Shown: positions 53,162 through 61,863, counted from the first letter of the stretch. The stretch: 64,000 nt of DNA from Marinisporobacter sp. (GCA_025210525.1 JAOARP010000060.1:57985-121984), one strand, 5' to 3'. Notes: a model not told the origin generated them from the sequence alone. Program-made: numbers and translations.

Positions 53162-53224
53162 GAAATCAAGATCAATAGAGATCTGTGTATTGGCTGCTAT
53201 GGCTGTGCCAATGTATTTATTTAA
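53162..53224 (+). pseudogene. vestige of a ferredoxin-type 4Fe-4S motif
   Basis: In the 400 bp gap before the MarR gene one frame reads EIKINRDLCIGCYGCANVFI then stop. The CxxCxxC spacing and the IKINRDLCIGC lead-in are typical of ferredoxin domains, but the fourth Cys-Pro is missing and no start or SD exists. It looks like debris of a lost Fe-S protein gene. The rest of 53225-53509 shows nothing recognisable. Confidence 0.5.
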
Positions 53225-53509
53225 AAACTATGGATGTAAGAAAATAGTATAATTACAAAAATGATTGCGAATTCTAAAAAGAAGACCTTTATAATAAGAG
53301 TGGCTGAAGTATTTTTAAAATAAAGTGGCAGAAAAGTAATAACTAAATAGATAACCATTTTTATATTTAAAGAAACCATTCTTTTCAGTGAATGAGATTA
53401 ACTTTAAAGTTAGTTATCTAGAATCAGAGTATAAATGATTGATTTTTTAAAAAAAATTAGATATCATTAATACATGAAGGTAGGATAATTTAATCGAAAG
53501 AGGAGAAAA

Positions 53510-53944
53510 ATGGCAAATAAAGATTTAGTAATTAATTCAGAAGGATCACTAGAACAGAAAACTTTAGCGCTTTTGTTATGTACTGCACAAGAAAAGAGCT
53601 CACAAATAAATAAAGCATTAAAGCCTTTGGGCATATCTTTTTTACAAACGAATATATTGCATATTTTGGACACAATTGAAGGTGGAAAACTTACTGTTAA
53701 CCAGATAAAAAATGTAATGGTAGATGATAGTCCAAATGTTTCTAGATCTCTTAACAAACTAATGGAAAAAGGATATATTATAAAGGAAAGAACCTTGGAA
53801 GATCAGAGAATTGTGAATATAGTAATAACAGATGCGGGCAGAAAGACACATAAATTAGCTGATGAAGCACTTGCTTTTGCATTTACTATTGATTTAGAAG
53901 AGAATGATCTAAAAAAGCTTTATGATATTTTAGTTAAAATTTAA
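53510..53944 (+). CDS. MarR-family transcriptional regulator
   Basis: 144 residues. A winged helix (GGKLTVNQIKNVMVDDSPNVSRSLNKLMEKGYI then RTLEDQRIVNIVITDAG) lies between dimerisation helices, the standard MarR layout. ATG behind AGAGGAG. It is the last gene of the cassette and is followed by hairpin copy B. Ligand and targets unknown. Confidence 0.9.
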   Translation: MANKDLVINSEGSLEQKTLALLLCTAQEKSSQINKALKPLGISFLQTNILHILDTIEGGKLTVNQIKNVMVDDSPNVSRSLNKLMEKGYIIKERTLEDQRIVNIVITDAGRKTHKLADEALAFAFTIDLEENDLKKLYDILVKI

Positions 53945-53972
53945 TTGGATAGGAATCACTTAACAAATAATG

Positions 53973-54032
53973 AATCATATTTTTTCTGTATAGAGTTGCA
54001 ATATATAAGTACAGAGAAAATATGATTTTTTA
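53973..54032. repeat. covarying hairpin element, copy B (also terminator)
   Basis: A 60 nt element homologous to 48762-48822, with the stem AATCATATTTT...CTGTA paired to TACAG...AAAATATGATT and T6. The two copies bracket the MocR-to-MarR cassette. Confidence 0.75.
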
Positions 54033-54035
54033 TGT

Positions 54036-54068
54036 AAATAGGATTGGGCAAATGACCCAATCCTATTT
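54036..54068. terminator. bidirectional terminator
   Basis: A perfect 13 bp stem AAATAGGATTGGG/CCCAATCCTATTT directly after hairpin B, serving the minus-strand coat micro-protein gene. Confidence 0.8.
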
Positions 54069-54074
54069 GTGAAT

Positions 54075-54209
54075 TTAACATCTTCCGAAAAAGCTATCGA
54101 ATCCTCCGCATAAGAAAAATACAACCACTAATAATAAAAAGAAAAATAATAAATTATCATCACATCCACCAAAAAGACTACCGATACCTCCATATTGTTT
54201 ATCAGCCAT
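54075..54209 (-). CDS. glycine-rich single-helix micro-protein, spore coat/YjcZ-like
   Basis: 44 residues with an optimal SD (AAAGGAGGTG before ATG at 54209). Gly-rich N-terminus (MADKQYGGIGSLFGGCDDN), a pure hydrophobic helix (LLFFFLLLVVVFFLC) and a short C-terminus ending FGRC. This matches the style of the very short Gly/Cys-containing membrane proteins of spore-formers such as YjcZ/SscA-type coat assembly proteins. The exact family is not certain. Confidence 0.7.
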   Translation of the reverse strand: MADKQYGGIGSLFGGCDDNLLFFFLLLVVVFFLCGGFDSFFGRC

Positions 54210-54456
54210 GAATTGGCACCTCCTTTAAGAAATTGCTAAGTAGCATATTTTTAGTTTAGATATTTATATGTTCACTAATAAAATATGCATGAAAAGGTAT
54301 ATGTGTTACACATAACTATAAATAATAAAAAACCAATATATAAGTATGATAAAGGCAGGACATGTGCTACAGAATAAAATATATAGTCTATTAAGGTTTA
54401 CTGAATATAATAAAAAAGCGTATAATAAAGGTAAAAGAAAAATAGGAGTGAAGAAA

Positions 54457-54597
54457 ATGAATTATTGGGTGATCGGAGGGGCAATATTTTTTGTGATTCT
54501 CATTAGTATACAATATTCTCTTAATAAGATGATTGTATTAGTAAAAGAAATTAAGGAAATATTGTATAGATTAGATATGAAAGATAGGATTAAATGA
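54457..54597 (+). CDS. 46-residue membrane-anchored protein
   Basis: ATG at 54457 with AGGAG 8 nt upstream. One N-terminal helix (YWVIGGAIFFVILISIQY), then an amphipathic basic helix (MIVLVKEIKEILYRLDMK). A longer frame from 54346 has no SD. No family recognised. Confidence 0.6.
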   Translation: MNYWVIGGAIFFVILISIQYSLNKMIVLVKEIKEILYRLDMKDRIK

Positions 54598-54626
54598 GGA
54601 ATTTCTACAAAAAAACAAAAAATTCT

Positions 54627-54655
54627 TTGCAAATATGCTCATTTGTGTTTATAAT
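54627..54655 (+). promoter_or_regulatory. promoter of the PfkB sugar kinase gene
   Basis: TTGCAA (54627-54632), 17 bp, TATAAT (54650-54655). Confidence 0.75.
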
Positions 54656-54709
54656 AGATTTGTATCTTTTTAATATTGATGAAATCGTTAAGAGTAAGAA
54701 GGGGATATA

Positions 54710-55648
54710 ATGATTACTACAGTTACCTTAAACCCCGCTATTGACCGGGCATATGTTATCAATGACTTTAAACCAAATAGAAAATATCATTTAAATACAG
54801 AGGAAGTAAAAATTACTGCTGGTGGCAAGGGACTAAATGTGGCAAGAGTGGCTGTTATTTTAGGAGAAAAAGTGAATGCAACAGGATTACTGGGAGGGTA
54901 CTCTGGTAAATTTATTCAAGAAGAGCTAGATAAGCTTGATATTAGTACATCTTTTGTAAGGATCAACGAATCTTCTCGAATATTTACTGCTATTGTAGAT
55001 CCACTTAATAAGACAGAAACAATTGTAGCAGAAAAGGGACCTGTAGTGACTAAAGAAGAACTTAATGCATTTGTGAAAGAGTTTGTAAAGATTTTAAAAT
55101 ATAGTGATATCATTGTTGCAGCAGGGTCTGTTCCTAAAGGACTTCCTAAAACCATTTATGGAGATATGGTAAAGATTGCAGAAGATAATAATGTAAAGAT
55201 GATTATTGATGCTAGCGGAAGTTATTTAGAAGAAGCTATAAAAGCTAGACCTTTTATGATTAAGCCAAATCTGGAAGAATTGGAAGAATTAGTAGGCTAT
55301 AAATTAGATAGTGAACATAAAATTGTTTTTGAATGTAAACATATTTGTAAACAAGGAATCGAAGTAGTAGGAATTTCTATGGGGGATGAAGGAGCTATTT
55401 TTGTTACAAAAGAAGGGGCATACAAGGTATGTGCACCGAAAGTATCTCCAATTAATTCAGTAGGATGTGGAGATGCATTTGTAGCAGGGTTTGCTGTGGC
55501 TATTTATAGAAAAAATAATCTAGAAGAAGCATTCAAAAGTGCTGTAGCTGCTGGTACTGCCAATGTGATTGAAGAAAAAATTGGATATGTAGATGTGGCA
55601 TTTGTAGAAAAATTTTATAATGAAGTAAGGGTGATCAAGTTGGACTAA
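54710..55648 (+). CDS. PfkB-family hexose kinase (1-phosphofructokinase type)
   Basis: 312 residues. PfkB signatures: AGGKGLNVARVAVILGE near residue 38 and NSVGCGDAFVAGFA near 250 with the catalytic Asp. The 1-phosphofructokinase/tagatose-6-phosphate kinase subgroup is suggested by TVTLNPAIDRAYVINDFKPN and KPNLEELEELVG. It phosphorylates a sugar phosphate with ATP. It has its own promoter and terminator and no fructose PTS genes beside it, so the physiological substrate is open. SD AAGGGG. Confidence 0.9.
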   Translation: MITTVTLNPAIDRAYVINDFKPNRKYHLNTEEVKITAGGKGLNVARVAVILGEKVNATGLLGGYSGKFIQEELDKLDISTSFVRINESSRIFTAIVDPLNKTETIVAEKGPVVTKEELNAFVKEFVKILKYSDIIVAAGSVPKGLPKTIYGDMVKIAEDNNVKMIIDASGSYLEEAIKARPFMIKPNLEELEELVGYKLDSEHKIVFECKHICKQGIEVVGISMGDEGAIFVTKEGAYKVCAPKVSPINSVGCGDAFVAGFAVAIYRKNNLEEAFKSAVAAGTANVIEEKIGYVDVAFVEKFYNEVRVIKLD

Positions 55649-55666
55649 TGTTCCAACTTTTTTTTA
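55637..55666 (+). terminator. terminator overlapping the end of the PfkB gene
   Basis: An 8 bp stem AAGTTGGA/TCCAACTT followed by T8; the stop codon lies in the loop. Confidence 0.8.
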
Positions 55667-55675
55667 TGATATAAT
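55667..55675 (+). promoter_or_regulatory. extended -10 promoter of the sigma-54 activator gene
   Basis: TGATATAAT is a perfect extended -10 (TGnTATAAT) 22 bp before the start; no -35 is recognisable. Confidence 0.5.
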
Positions 55676-55697
55676 CAAAGGGAATATAAAAATAAGG

Positions 55698-57482
55698 ATG
55701 ATGATTATGAACCTTACAAATATTGTTTCGACTGTTCAAAATATTGGTGAAGCTATAGCTAGTGTGATTAAGGTAGATGTGACTATTGTAGATAATCATC
55801 TTAATAGGATTGCTGCCACAGGACGATATAAAAATCATATTGGTCAAAAAGTAAATAAACATTCTGTCTTTGGTTTTGCACTAGAGCAAGGGGAAAGCTT
55901 TATTATTGAAAATCCTAGGAATCATGAAGCTTGTCTTAAATGTGAAAATATAAAAGAATGTAAAGAGTATGCAGAAGTTTGTTGTCCTATTAAAATAAAT
56001 GATCAAATCGTTGGGGTGATAGGGCTTATTGCTTTTGAGGAAAAGCAAAAAGAAGCTATTGTAGGGAATAAAGCTAATCTTATGGAATTTCTAAATAGGA
56101 TGGCAGATTTGATTGCTTCAAAGCTATTAGAAAAAGAAAAAACAAATAGAATGAAGCTTTTAGCTAGAGAATTAGAAACGGTACTTCATTCTGTAGACCG
56201 AGGAATTATTGCAGTAGATGAGAATGGATTAGTACTTCATCATAATCGAAAAGCAGTTGAGCTATTTAAACTAACTGAAAATGAAGTGCACAATATAAAT
56301 ATAAAACAATTACTAGGAGAGTTTGATTTAAATAGTTTTATTGCTAAAAACATTCTTATTAAAAATAGAGAGTTTAGCTATAAAAAAAGGGGATATGATT
56401 TTAGAGGTGTATTTGATGCAAACCCTATTTTGGTAGGGGAAAAGAACTTTGGATTTGTTTTTACCTTTAGCAATATTTCAGAGGTATTAAGTGTGGTTAA
56501 TGATATTGCTACAAGAACAATGGTTACAAGTTTTGATCATATTATAGGGAATAGTGATTGTCTTGAAAAAGTAAAACATGAAGCGAAAAGAGCTGCAAAA
56601 TCGACCTCAACGGTTTTAATTCAAGGAGAAAGTGGAACGGGAAAAGAATTATTTGCTAGAGCCATACATTTTCATAGTAATCGAGCAAAGGAGCCGTTTA
56701 TTCCTATCAATTGTGCAGCTATTCCTGAGCAATTATTAGAGAGTGAGCTCTTTGGATATGAGGAAGGAGCTTTTACAGGATGTAAAAAAGGTGGAAAAGC
56801 TGGTAAGTTTGAACTAGCTCATAAGGGAACTATTTTTTTAGACGAAATTGGAGATATGCCCATTCACCTTCAAACAAAGCTTTTAAGAGTACTGCAAGAA
56901 TATGTGATTGAAAAGGTTGGAGGAAAGGATTTTATCCCTATAGACGTTAGAATTATTGCAGCAACCAATAAAAGATTAGAGGACCAAGTACTAGAAGGAG
57001 CATTTCGAGAAGATTTATTCTATCGACTAAATGTGATTCCATTAAATATTCCACCTCTGAGGGATAGAAGAGATGATATAGAAGTCTTGGTAGCTTATTT
57101 ACTTGAAAAATGTAATAAGAAGCTAGGAAAAACAATTTTACAAATTGATGAAGATGCTTTAAAAACACTTATAAGCTATAAATGGTCTGGCAATGTAAGA
57201 GAACTTGAAAATACTATTGAATATGCTGTAAATATGTGCAGTGATGATAGGATTACACTACAAAATTTGCCTAATAGATTAAGAAATGAAAAAATACATT
57301 GGAGAGAGAAAGAGTTAGAAAAAATTATCCCTATTAAAGAGTTAGAAATGAAAGAGATAAAAAAAGCGTTAAACTATTTTGGGAATACGAAGCAAGCTAT
57401 TACAAAGGCAGCAAAGGCGTTAGGTATGAGCCGAGCTACTCTCTATAGAAAATTGAAAGAGTATGGAATGAAACAGTCTTAA
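55698..57482 (+). CDS. sigma-54 enhancer-binding regulator of the cysteine desulfidase-like gene
   Basis: 594 residues (the second or third Met may be the real start). Residues 1-150 are a GAF-like sensor with a Cys cluster, CLKCENIKECKEYAEVCC, which could bind a metal or an Fe-S cluster. A PAS domain follows (about 155-265). The AAA+ domain has GESGTGKE, GAFTGC (a variant of the GAFTGA sigma-54 loop) and FLDEIGDM. A Fis helix-turn-helix ends the protein (AAKALGMSRATLYRKLKEY). The next gene has a -24/-12 promoter and an inverted repeat in enhancer position, so this regulator most probably activates it, perhaps sensing cysteine, sulfide or redox state. Confidence 0.9.
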   Translation: MMIMNLTNIVSTVQNIGEAIASVIKVDVTIVDNHLNRIAATGRYKNHIGQKVNKHSVFGFALEQGESFIIENPRNHEACLKCENIKECKEYAEVCCPIKINDQIVGVIGLIAFEEKQKEAIVGNKANLMEFLNRMADLIASKLLEKEKTNRMKLLARELETVLHSVDRGIIAVDENGLVLHHNRKAVELFKLTENEVHNINIKQLLGEFDLNSFIAKNILIKNREFSYKKRGYDFRGVFDANPILVGEKNFGFVFTFSNISEVLSVVNDIATRTMVTSFDHIIGNSDCLEKVKHEAKRAAKSTSTVLIQGESGTGKELFARAIHFHSNRAKEPFIPINCAAIPEQLLESELFGYEEGAFTGCKKGGKAGKFELAHKGTIFLDEIGDMPIHLQTKLLRVLQEYVIEKVGGKDFIPIDVRIIAATNKRLEDQVLEGAFREDLFYRLNVIPLNIPPLRDRRDDIEVLVAYLLEKCNKKLGKTILQIDEDALKTLISYKWSGNVRELENTIEYAVNMCSDDRITLQNLPNRLRNEKIHWREKELEKIIPIKELEMKEIKKALNYFGNTKQAITKAAKALGMSRATLYRKLKEYGMKQS

Positions 57483-57489
57483 AATGAGA

Positions 57490-57547
57490 ATATTTTCTCA
57501 TGTTGAGACTGATTTTTATATTTATCTGTCTCAAAGTGAGAAAATAT
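57490..57547. promoter_or_regulatory. inverted repeat, probable enhancer (UAS) for the sigma-54 activator
   Basis: Two 20 bp arms (57490-57509 and 57528-57547) match as inverted repeats in 18 of 20 positions and lie about 50-105 bp upstream of the -12 element. No T-run follows, so it does not look like a terminator. The left arm also forms a smaller ATGAGAATATTTTCTCAT dyad. Confidence 0.65.
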
Positions 57548-57581
57548 ATGATGGATATATTGGAATTTCAACCTTTTATTT

Positions 57582-57597
57582 TGGCATAGATTTTGCA
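57582..57597 (+). promoter_or_regulatory. sigma-54 (-24/-12) promoter
   Basis: TGGCATAGATTTTGCA agrees with the TGGCAY-N5-TTGCW consensus and lies 39 bp before the cysteine desulfidase-like gene. Confidence 0.88.
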
Positions 57598-57635
57598 ATT
57601 CTTTTTTGTAGATAACTAAAAAGGGAGGAGTTCCT

Positions 57636-58928
57636 ATGGAATTGAGAAATCTTATTGTTGAAATTTTAAAGAAAGAAGTTGTACCAGCTATGGGCTGTAC
57701 AGAACCGGTAGCAGTAGCCTTAGCTTGTGCAAAGGCGAAGGAATTGATAAATTTTAGCCATATAGAAACGGTAGAGGTGTATGTGAGTCCTAATATATAT
57801 AAAAATGGATTGAGTGTAGGGATTCCAAACACCAATGAGGTGGGGCTTCATATTGCAGGGGCATTAGGTCTTATTGGAGGAAAAAGTGAAAAAGACTTAC
57901 AGGTACTAGCTGGAATCGATGAGAAAGAAGTTGCTTTGGCAAACGATTTATTAGAAAGTGGAAAATTTACACTAGGAATTAAGGACACAAAAGAAAAAAT
58001 TTATGTAGAGGTAAATTTATCTACAGATCAGGGAAGTAGTAAGAGTGTTATAAAGGGAAAACATAATAGATTTACTTATTTAGAAAAGAACGGCGAAGTT
58101 TTATTAGAAGAAAAAGAAGGTACTAGCCAAGTAAAGGATGATATGAACTTACTATATACTTTAAGAATAAATGATATCATAAAGGAAATAGAAAAAATTC
58201 CTTATGAAGAAATTGCTTTTATGATGGAAGGCTTTGAAATGAATGAAAAGATAGCTCAAGAAGGGCTAAAGCAGAAAAGGGGAATGGGAGTAGGCTATAG
58301 TCTTTCTGAAAATATGAAAAAGGGATTATTATCAAATGATTTAATGAATTATGCTATGATGCTTACAGCTGCTGCGTCAGATGCAAGAATGTCTGGAATG
58401 AGTATGTCTGTAATGAGTAGTAATGGAAGTGGAAATAATGGTTTAACAGCAATTCTTCCTATAGTAGCCTATGAAAATAAATTTCATGTAAAAGAGGAAA
58501 CCTTAGCAAAAGCACTGGCTATTAGCCATATTATGAATAGCTATATTAAATATTATATAGGAAGATTATCAGCACTTTGTGGTTGTGGTGTTGCAGCGGC
58601 AACTGGAGCAAGTGTGGCTATTGCATGGTTAATGGGCGGGAATGATATACAAATAGAAGGAACCATAAAAAATATGCTTGCAAATGTGAGTGGTATGATT
58701 TGTGATGGAGCAAAGGTAGGATGTGCGTTAAAGCTTTCTACATCAGCGGCTACTGCGGTTCAGTCAGCCCTTTTAGCATTAAGTGATAATATTGTACCTT
58801 CTAAGAATGGGATTATCGGAGAGACGGCGGAGGAGACAATAAGAAATTTAGGAACCTTGTCTCAAGAAGGAATGAGTATTACAGATGATATTATATTGAA
58901 AGTTATGAAAAATATGCAAGCTTCCTAA
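57636..58928 (+). CDS. L-cysteine desulfidase-like protein (UPF0597 / SDH-alpha family)
   Basis: 430 residues. Conserved elements: PAMGCTEPVAVALACAKA near the N-terminus, SGMSMSVMSSNGSGNNGLTAILP in the middle, and two Cys clusters CGCGVAAATGAS and MICDGAKVGCALK that would hold a 4Fe-4S cluster as in the iron-sulfur serine dehydratases and archaeal cysteine desulfidase. It is expected to break L-cysteine into sulfide, pyruvate and ammonia, or act on a related amino acid. SD GGGAGGAG. Transcribed from a sigma-54 promoter. Confidence 0.87.
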   Translation: MELRNLIVEILKKEVVPAMGCTEPVAVALACAKAKELINFSHIETVEVYVSPNIYKNGLSVGIPNTNEVGLHIAGALGLIGGKSEKDLQVLAGIDEKEVALANDLLESGKFTLGIKDTKEKIYVEVNLSTDQGSSKSVIKGKHNRFTYLEKNGEVLLEEKEGTSQVKDDMNLLYTLRINDIIKEIEKIPYEEIAFMMEGFEMNEKIAQEGLKQKRGMGVGYSLSENMKKGLLSNDLMNYAMMLTAAASDARMSGMSMSVMSSNGSGNNGLTAILPIVAYENKFHVKEETLAKALAISHIMNSYIKYYIGRLSALCGCGVAAATGASVAIAWLMGGNDIQIEGTIKNMLANVSGMICDGAKVGCALKLSTSAATAVQSALLALSDNIVPSKNGIIGETAEETIRNLGTLSQEGMSITDDIILKVMKNMQAS

Positions 58929-58967
58929 ACCTATAAAAGATGAAAAATCGCTAAAATCTTATAATAA

Positions 58968-58996
58968 TTGACAAAGCAAGGGATATAGATTAGAAT
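58968..58996 (+). promoter_or_regulatory. promoter of hpt
   Basis: TTGACA (58968-58973), 17 bp, TAGAAT (58991-58996). Confidence 0.8.
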
Positions 58997-59043
58997 ATTG
59001 ACTAATAAGGGATAATGATTGAAATTGGAGGCGAAGCAGAAAA

Positions 59044-59574
59044 ATGAGTATAGAAAACAAGAGAAAAGAAGTTCTTTTTTCTAAAAAAGACATTCAAAAT
59101 AGAGTAGAAGAATTAGGAGAGAAAATTGCAAAGGACTATGAAGGAAAAAAAATATTGGCTGTATCTTTATTAAAGGGTAGTTTTATTTTTGCTGCTGACT
59201 TAGTAAGGGAAATCGATGCGCCTGTTCGTGTTGAATTTATGACAACTTCAAGCTATGGACATGGAGAAGAATCATCAGGGCATGTGAAGGTAGTGCATGA
59301 TTTAAATGTGGATCTTGAAGAGTATGATGTTTTAGTGATTGATGATATTGCTGATACAGGTCTTACAATGGAATATGTATTAGAGCACCTAAAAGCTAAA
59401 AATCCAGCGAGCATTAAATGCTGTGTACTATTAGATAAGCCATCAAGAAGAAAAACAGAGCTTGAAGCAGATTATGTTGGATTTACCATCCCTGATAAGT
59501 TCATTGTAGGGTATGGATTAAATTATGGAGATTATTATAGAAACGTTCCTTATGTTTTTGCTTTTGTTGATTAA
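59044..59574 (+). CDS. hpt: hypoxanthine phosphoribosyltransferase
   Basis: 176 residues. Type I phosphoribosyltransferase with LLKGSFIFAADLVREI and the PRPP loop VLVIDDIADTGLTMEYV (about residue 98-114), then LLDKPSRRK and VGFTIPDKFIVGYGLNYG. It salvages hypoxanthine and guanine to IMP and GMP in the cytosol. SD GGAGG is rather distant (12 nt). Own promoter and terminator; its position between the two sigma-54 units seems coincidental. Confidence 0.95.
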   Translation: MSIENKRKEVLFSKKDIQNRVEELGEKIAKDYEGKKILAVSLLKGSFIFAADLVREIDAPVRVEFMTTSSYGHGEESSGHVKVVHDLNVDLEEYDVLVIDDIADTGLTMEYVLEHLKAKNPASIKCCVLLDKPSRRKTELEADYVGFTIPDKFIVGYGLNYGDYYRNVPYVFAFVD

Positions 59575-59578
59575 TAAT

Positions 59579-59612
59579 AAAGCCAATAGCTATTAAGCTA
59601 TTGGCTTTTGGT
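59579..59612 (+). terminator. terminator of hpt
   Basis: A 12-13 bp stem AAAGCCAATAGC/GCTATTGGCTTT, 5 nt loop, T-rich tail. Confidence 0.82.
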
Positions 59613-59635
59613 TTATAAATGAAAGGGGTAATGTA

Positions 59636-61705
59636 ATGACAAAAAAGGTAGTGATTATTACGTTTTTTAAAAGTGTTGCTAAGCTTCATTCAGAGCATTT
59701 AAAAAAGTTATTTGGAAAAGATATAGAAATTGCTTGTTATTCCTATGATATGGATCACATTACTGAAATTATAAATGCAGATGTAGTGGTTGTGTCTTTG
59801 TATTCCATATATGTAGCTGTTAAAAAATATATATCCCCAAAAGCGAAAGTAGTTATTCTTAGTAGTACAATTACAAAAGATCAATATAAAAAAATAATGG
59901 AAGTAAATGAAGGAACAAAAGCTATGCTAGTAAATTATAGTGCAGAAATGACCTTTGAAACAATTGCCCTGTTGGATCAAATAGGAATAGATCATGTAGA
60001 GTTTGTACCAGTATATCCAGGGGTTATGAATACACCTAATTTAGATGTTGCTGTTACACCAGGAGAACCCCAATGTGTTCCTGATTCTGTAAAAAAAGTT
60101 ATTGATATTGGTCATAGAGTATTAGATATAAATACAATGGTTAATATTGCTATGAAACTAAATATGGAGTATTTACTACAAGAAAAGCATTTTATAGATC
60201 ACTTTGAAAATTTAATGACCCCTAGGGAAGGAATAACAGCTTTATTAGGAAAGGCGAATACTTTAGAGAGTCGACTGCATAGCCTGTTAAATGTTATGGA
60301 GGATGGCATTATAGTAATAGATATAAAAGGAACTGTATATGCGTGTAATAAAAAGGCGCAAGAGATTATAGAATATAAAGGGGAAATTTTAGGAAGGGAT
60401 CTATCAAGCGTAGTTTCTCAAGTTCCTTTTAAGGAGGTTTTATATAGCTCAAAACCTATAGAAAATAAGCTTATTAAAATAAAAGGTCAAGATATAACTA
60501 TTACAATAGTGCCTGTTATTACAATAGGAAAAATTACAGGGGCTTTAGTGATTATGAATCGATTTGAAGAAAAGGAGAAAAAGCAACATAAGCTTAGGGC
60601 ACAATTACGAGGAAAAGGTCATAGAGCAAAATACAGTTTTGAGGATATTATTGGAGAGAGTAACGCTATCATAGAAATAAAAAGAGTTGCTGAAAGAATG
60701 GCTAAATCAGATAGTTCTGTATTAATTACAGGAGAGAGCGGAACAGGAAAAGAATTGTTTGCGCAAGCCATACATAATGATTCTAAGAGAAAAGCGTATC
60801 AGTTTGTAGCAATAAATTGTGCAGCATTACCAGAGAGCTTATTAGAAAGTGAATTGTTTGGATATGAAGAAGGGGCTTTTACAGGAGCAAAAAAAGGTGG
60901 AAAGTTAGGGCTATTTGAGTTAGCTCATAGCGGAACTCTATTTTTAGATGAAATAGGAGAAATGGCATTAAACTTACAAGCAAGATTGCTTAGGGTCATC
61001 CAAGAGAGAGAAGTGATGAGAATTGGTGGTGATTCTGTAATTAAAATAGATACAAGGATTATTGCAGCAACCAATAAAAATTTAAGAGAATTAGTAGATC
61101 AAGGAAAGTTTAGAAAAGATTTATACTATCGATTAAATGTATTACCTTTGGAAATTATACCTTTAAGAGAAAGAAAAGAAGATATTATACTGTTGTGTGA
61201 ATATATGAAAAAGAAAATTGGGGTAGAATTTAGTTTAAGCGAAGAAGCTCAAAAAGCATTTAAAAATTATTCATGGGATGGAAACTTGAGAGAACTAAAA
61301 AATTATGTGGAGTATCTTGCCCATTTAGATAAAAGCATCATACAATTTTCAGATTTGCCTAAAGTCATAAGAAATAAAAAAGAAGTGATAAAACTAGATG
61401 ATTTTGAAAAAGAGAAGATTTTAAAATTTAAAAAACAGATAAATATTAAAGAGGGTGAATATATATTTGTTTTAGGTTGTTTAGAAAATAGTTTTCAACA
61501 GAGAACAAGAATAGGAAGAAGAAGTATTGTAAAGATTGCTGAAGAAAAAGGAATTTTTCTTTCAGAAGGTGAAATAAGAAAAATACTCTTAGTGCTAGAA
61601 GAATATAATATGGCTGTATTATCAAATGGGAGAGGCGGTACACAGATAACCAAATTTGGAATAAAGATATTCAATTACTTAAACCGGGATAAATGGGGGA
61701 TATAA
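59636..61705 (+). CDS. sigma-54 enhancer-binding regulator of the ridA-C-S lyase operon
   Basis: 689 residues. The first 200 form a receiver-like or PrpR_N-like sensor (VVIITFFKSVAKLHSEHLKK), then a PAS domain (about 220-310) and a sigma-54 AAA+ domain (GESGTGKE, GYEEGAFTGA, LFLDEIGEM). The C-terminus is not a Fis helix: after a linker, residues 590-689 look like a winged helix (RTRIGRRSIVKIAEEKGIFLSEGEIRKILLVLEEYNMA). The -24/-12 promoter directly downstream makes the ridA operon its likely target. SD AAAGGGG. Confidence 0.9.
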   Translation: MTKKVVIITFFKSVAKLHSEHLKKLFGKDIEIACYSYDMDHITEIINADVVVVSLYSIYVAVKKYISPKAKVVILSSTITKDQYKKIMEVNEGTKAMLVNYSAEMTFETIALLDQIGIDHVEFVPVYPGVMNTPNLDVAVTPGEPQCVPDSVKKVIDIGHRVLDINTMVNIAMKLNMEYLLQEKHFIDHFENLMTPREGITALLGKANTLESRLHSLLNVMEDGIIVIDIKGTVYACNKKAQEIIEYKGEILGRDLSSVVSQVPFKEVLYSSKPIENKLIKIKGQDITITIVPVITIGKITGALVIMNRFEEKEKKQHKLRAQLRGKGHRAKYSFEDIIGESNAIIEIKRVAERMAKSDSSVLITGESGTGKELFAQAIHNDSKRKAYQFVAINCAALPESLLESELFGYEEGAFTGAKKGGKLGLFELAHSGTLFLDEIGEMALNLQARLLRVIQEREVMRIGGDSVIKIDTRIIAATNKNLRELVDQGKFRKDLYYRLNVLPLEIIPLRERKEDIILLCEYMKKKIGVEFSLSEEAQKAFKNYSWDGNLRELKNYVEYLAHLDKSIIQFSDLPKVIRNKKEVIKLDDFEKEKILKFKKQINIKEGEYIFVLGCLENSFQQRTRIGRRSIVKIAEEKGIFLSEGEIRKILLVLEEYNMAVLSNGRGGTQITKFGIKIFNYLNRDKWGI

Positions 61706-61735
61706 CAAAACCATACAACCCGGTTTTGTTGTTTG
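61703..61735 (+). terminator. hairpin after the regulator gene, possible UAS
   Basis: AACAAAACC/GGTTTTGTT (61703-61711 with 61721-61729) overlaps the stop codon; AACCGGG and CCCGGTT offer an alternative pairing. It could end the regulator transcript or serve as an activator site 45-70 bp upstream of the -24 box. Confidence 0.5.
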
Positions 61736-61772
61736 TAATACAATATTTTGTGATAAAATGAAGGTTCTGCGT

Positions 61773-61788
61773 TGGCATAGAAATTGCA
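61773..61788 (+). promoter_or_regulatory. sigma-54 (-24/-12) promoter
   Basis: TGGCATAGAAATTGCA matches the consensus and differs from the one at 57582 only in the spacer. Confidence 0.88.
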
Positions 61789-61863
61789 AAATAATCGTAA
61801 TATATGATTGAGTTTTACAATGTAGACAATTTAGTAACAAAAAACTATTTTGGAGGGATTAAG

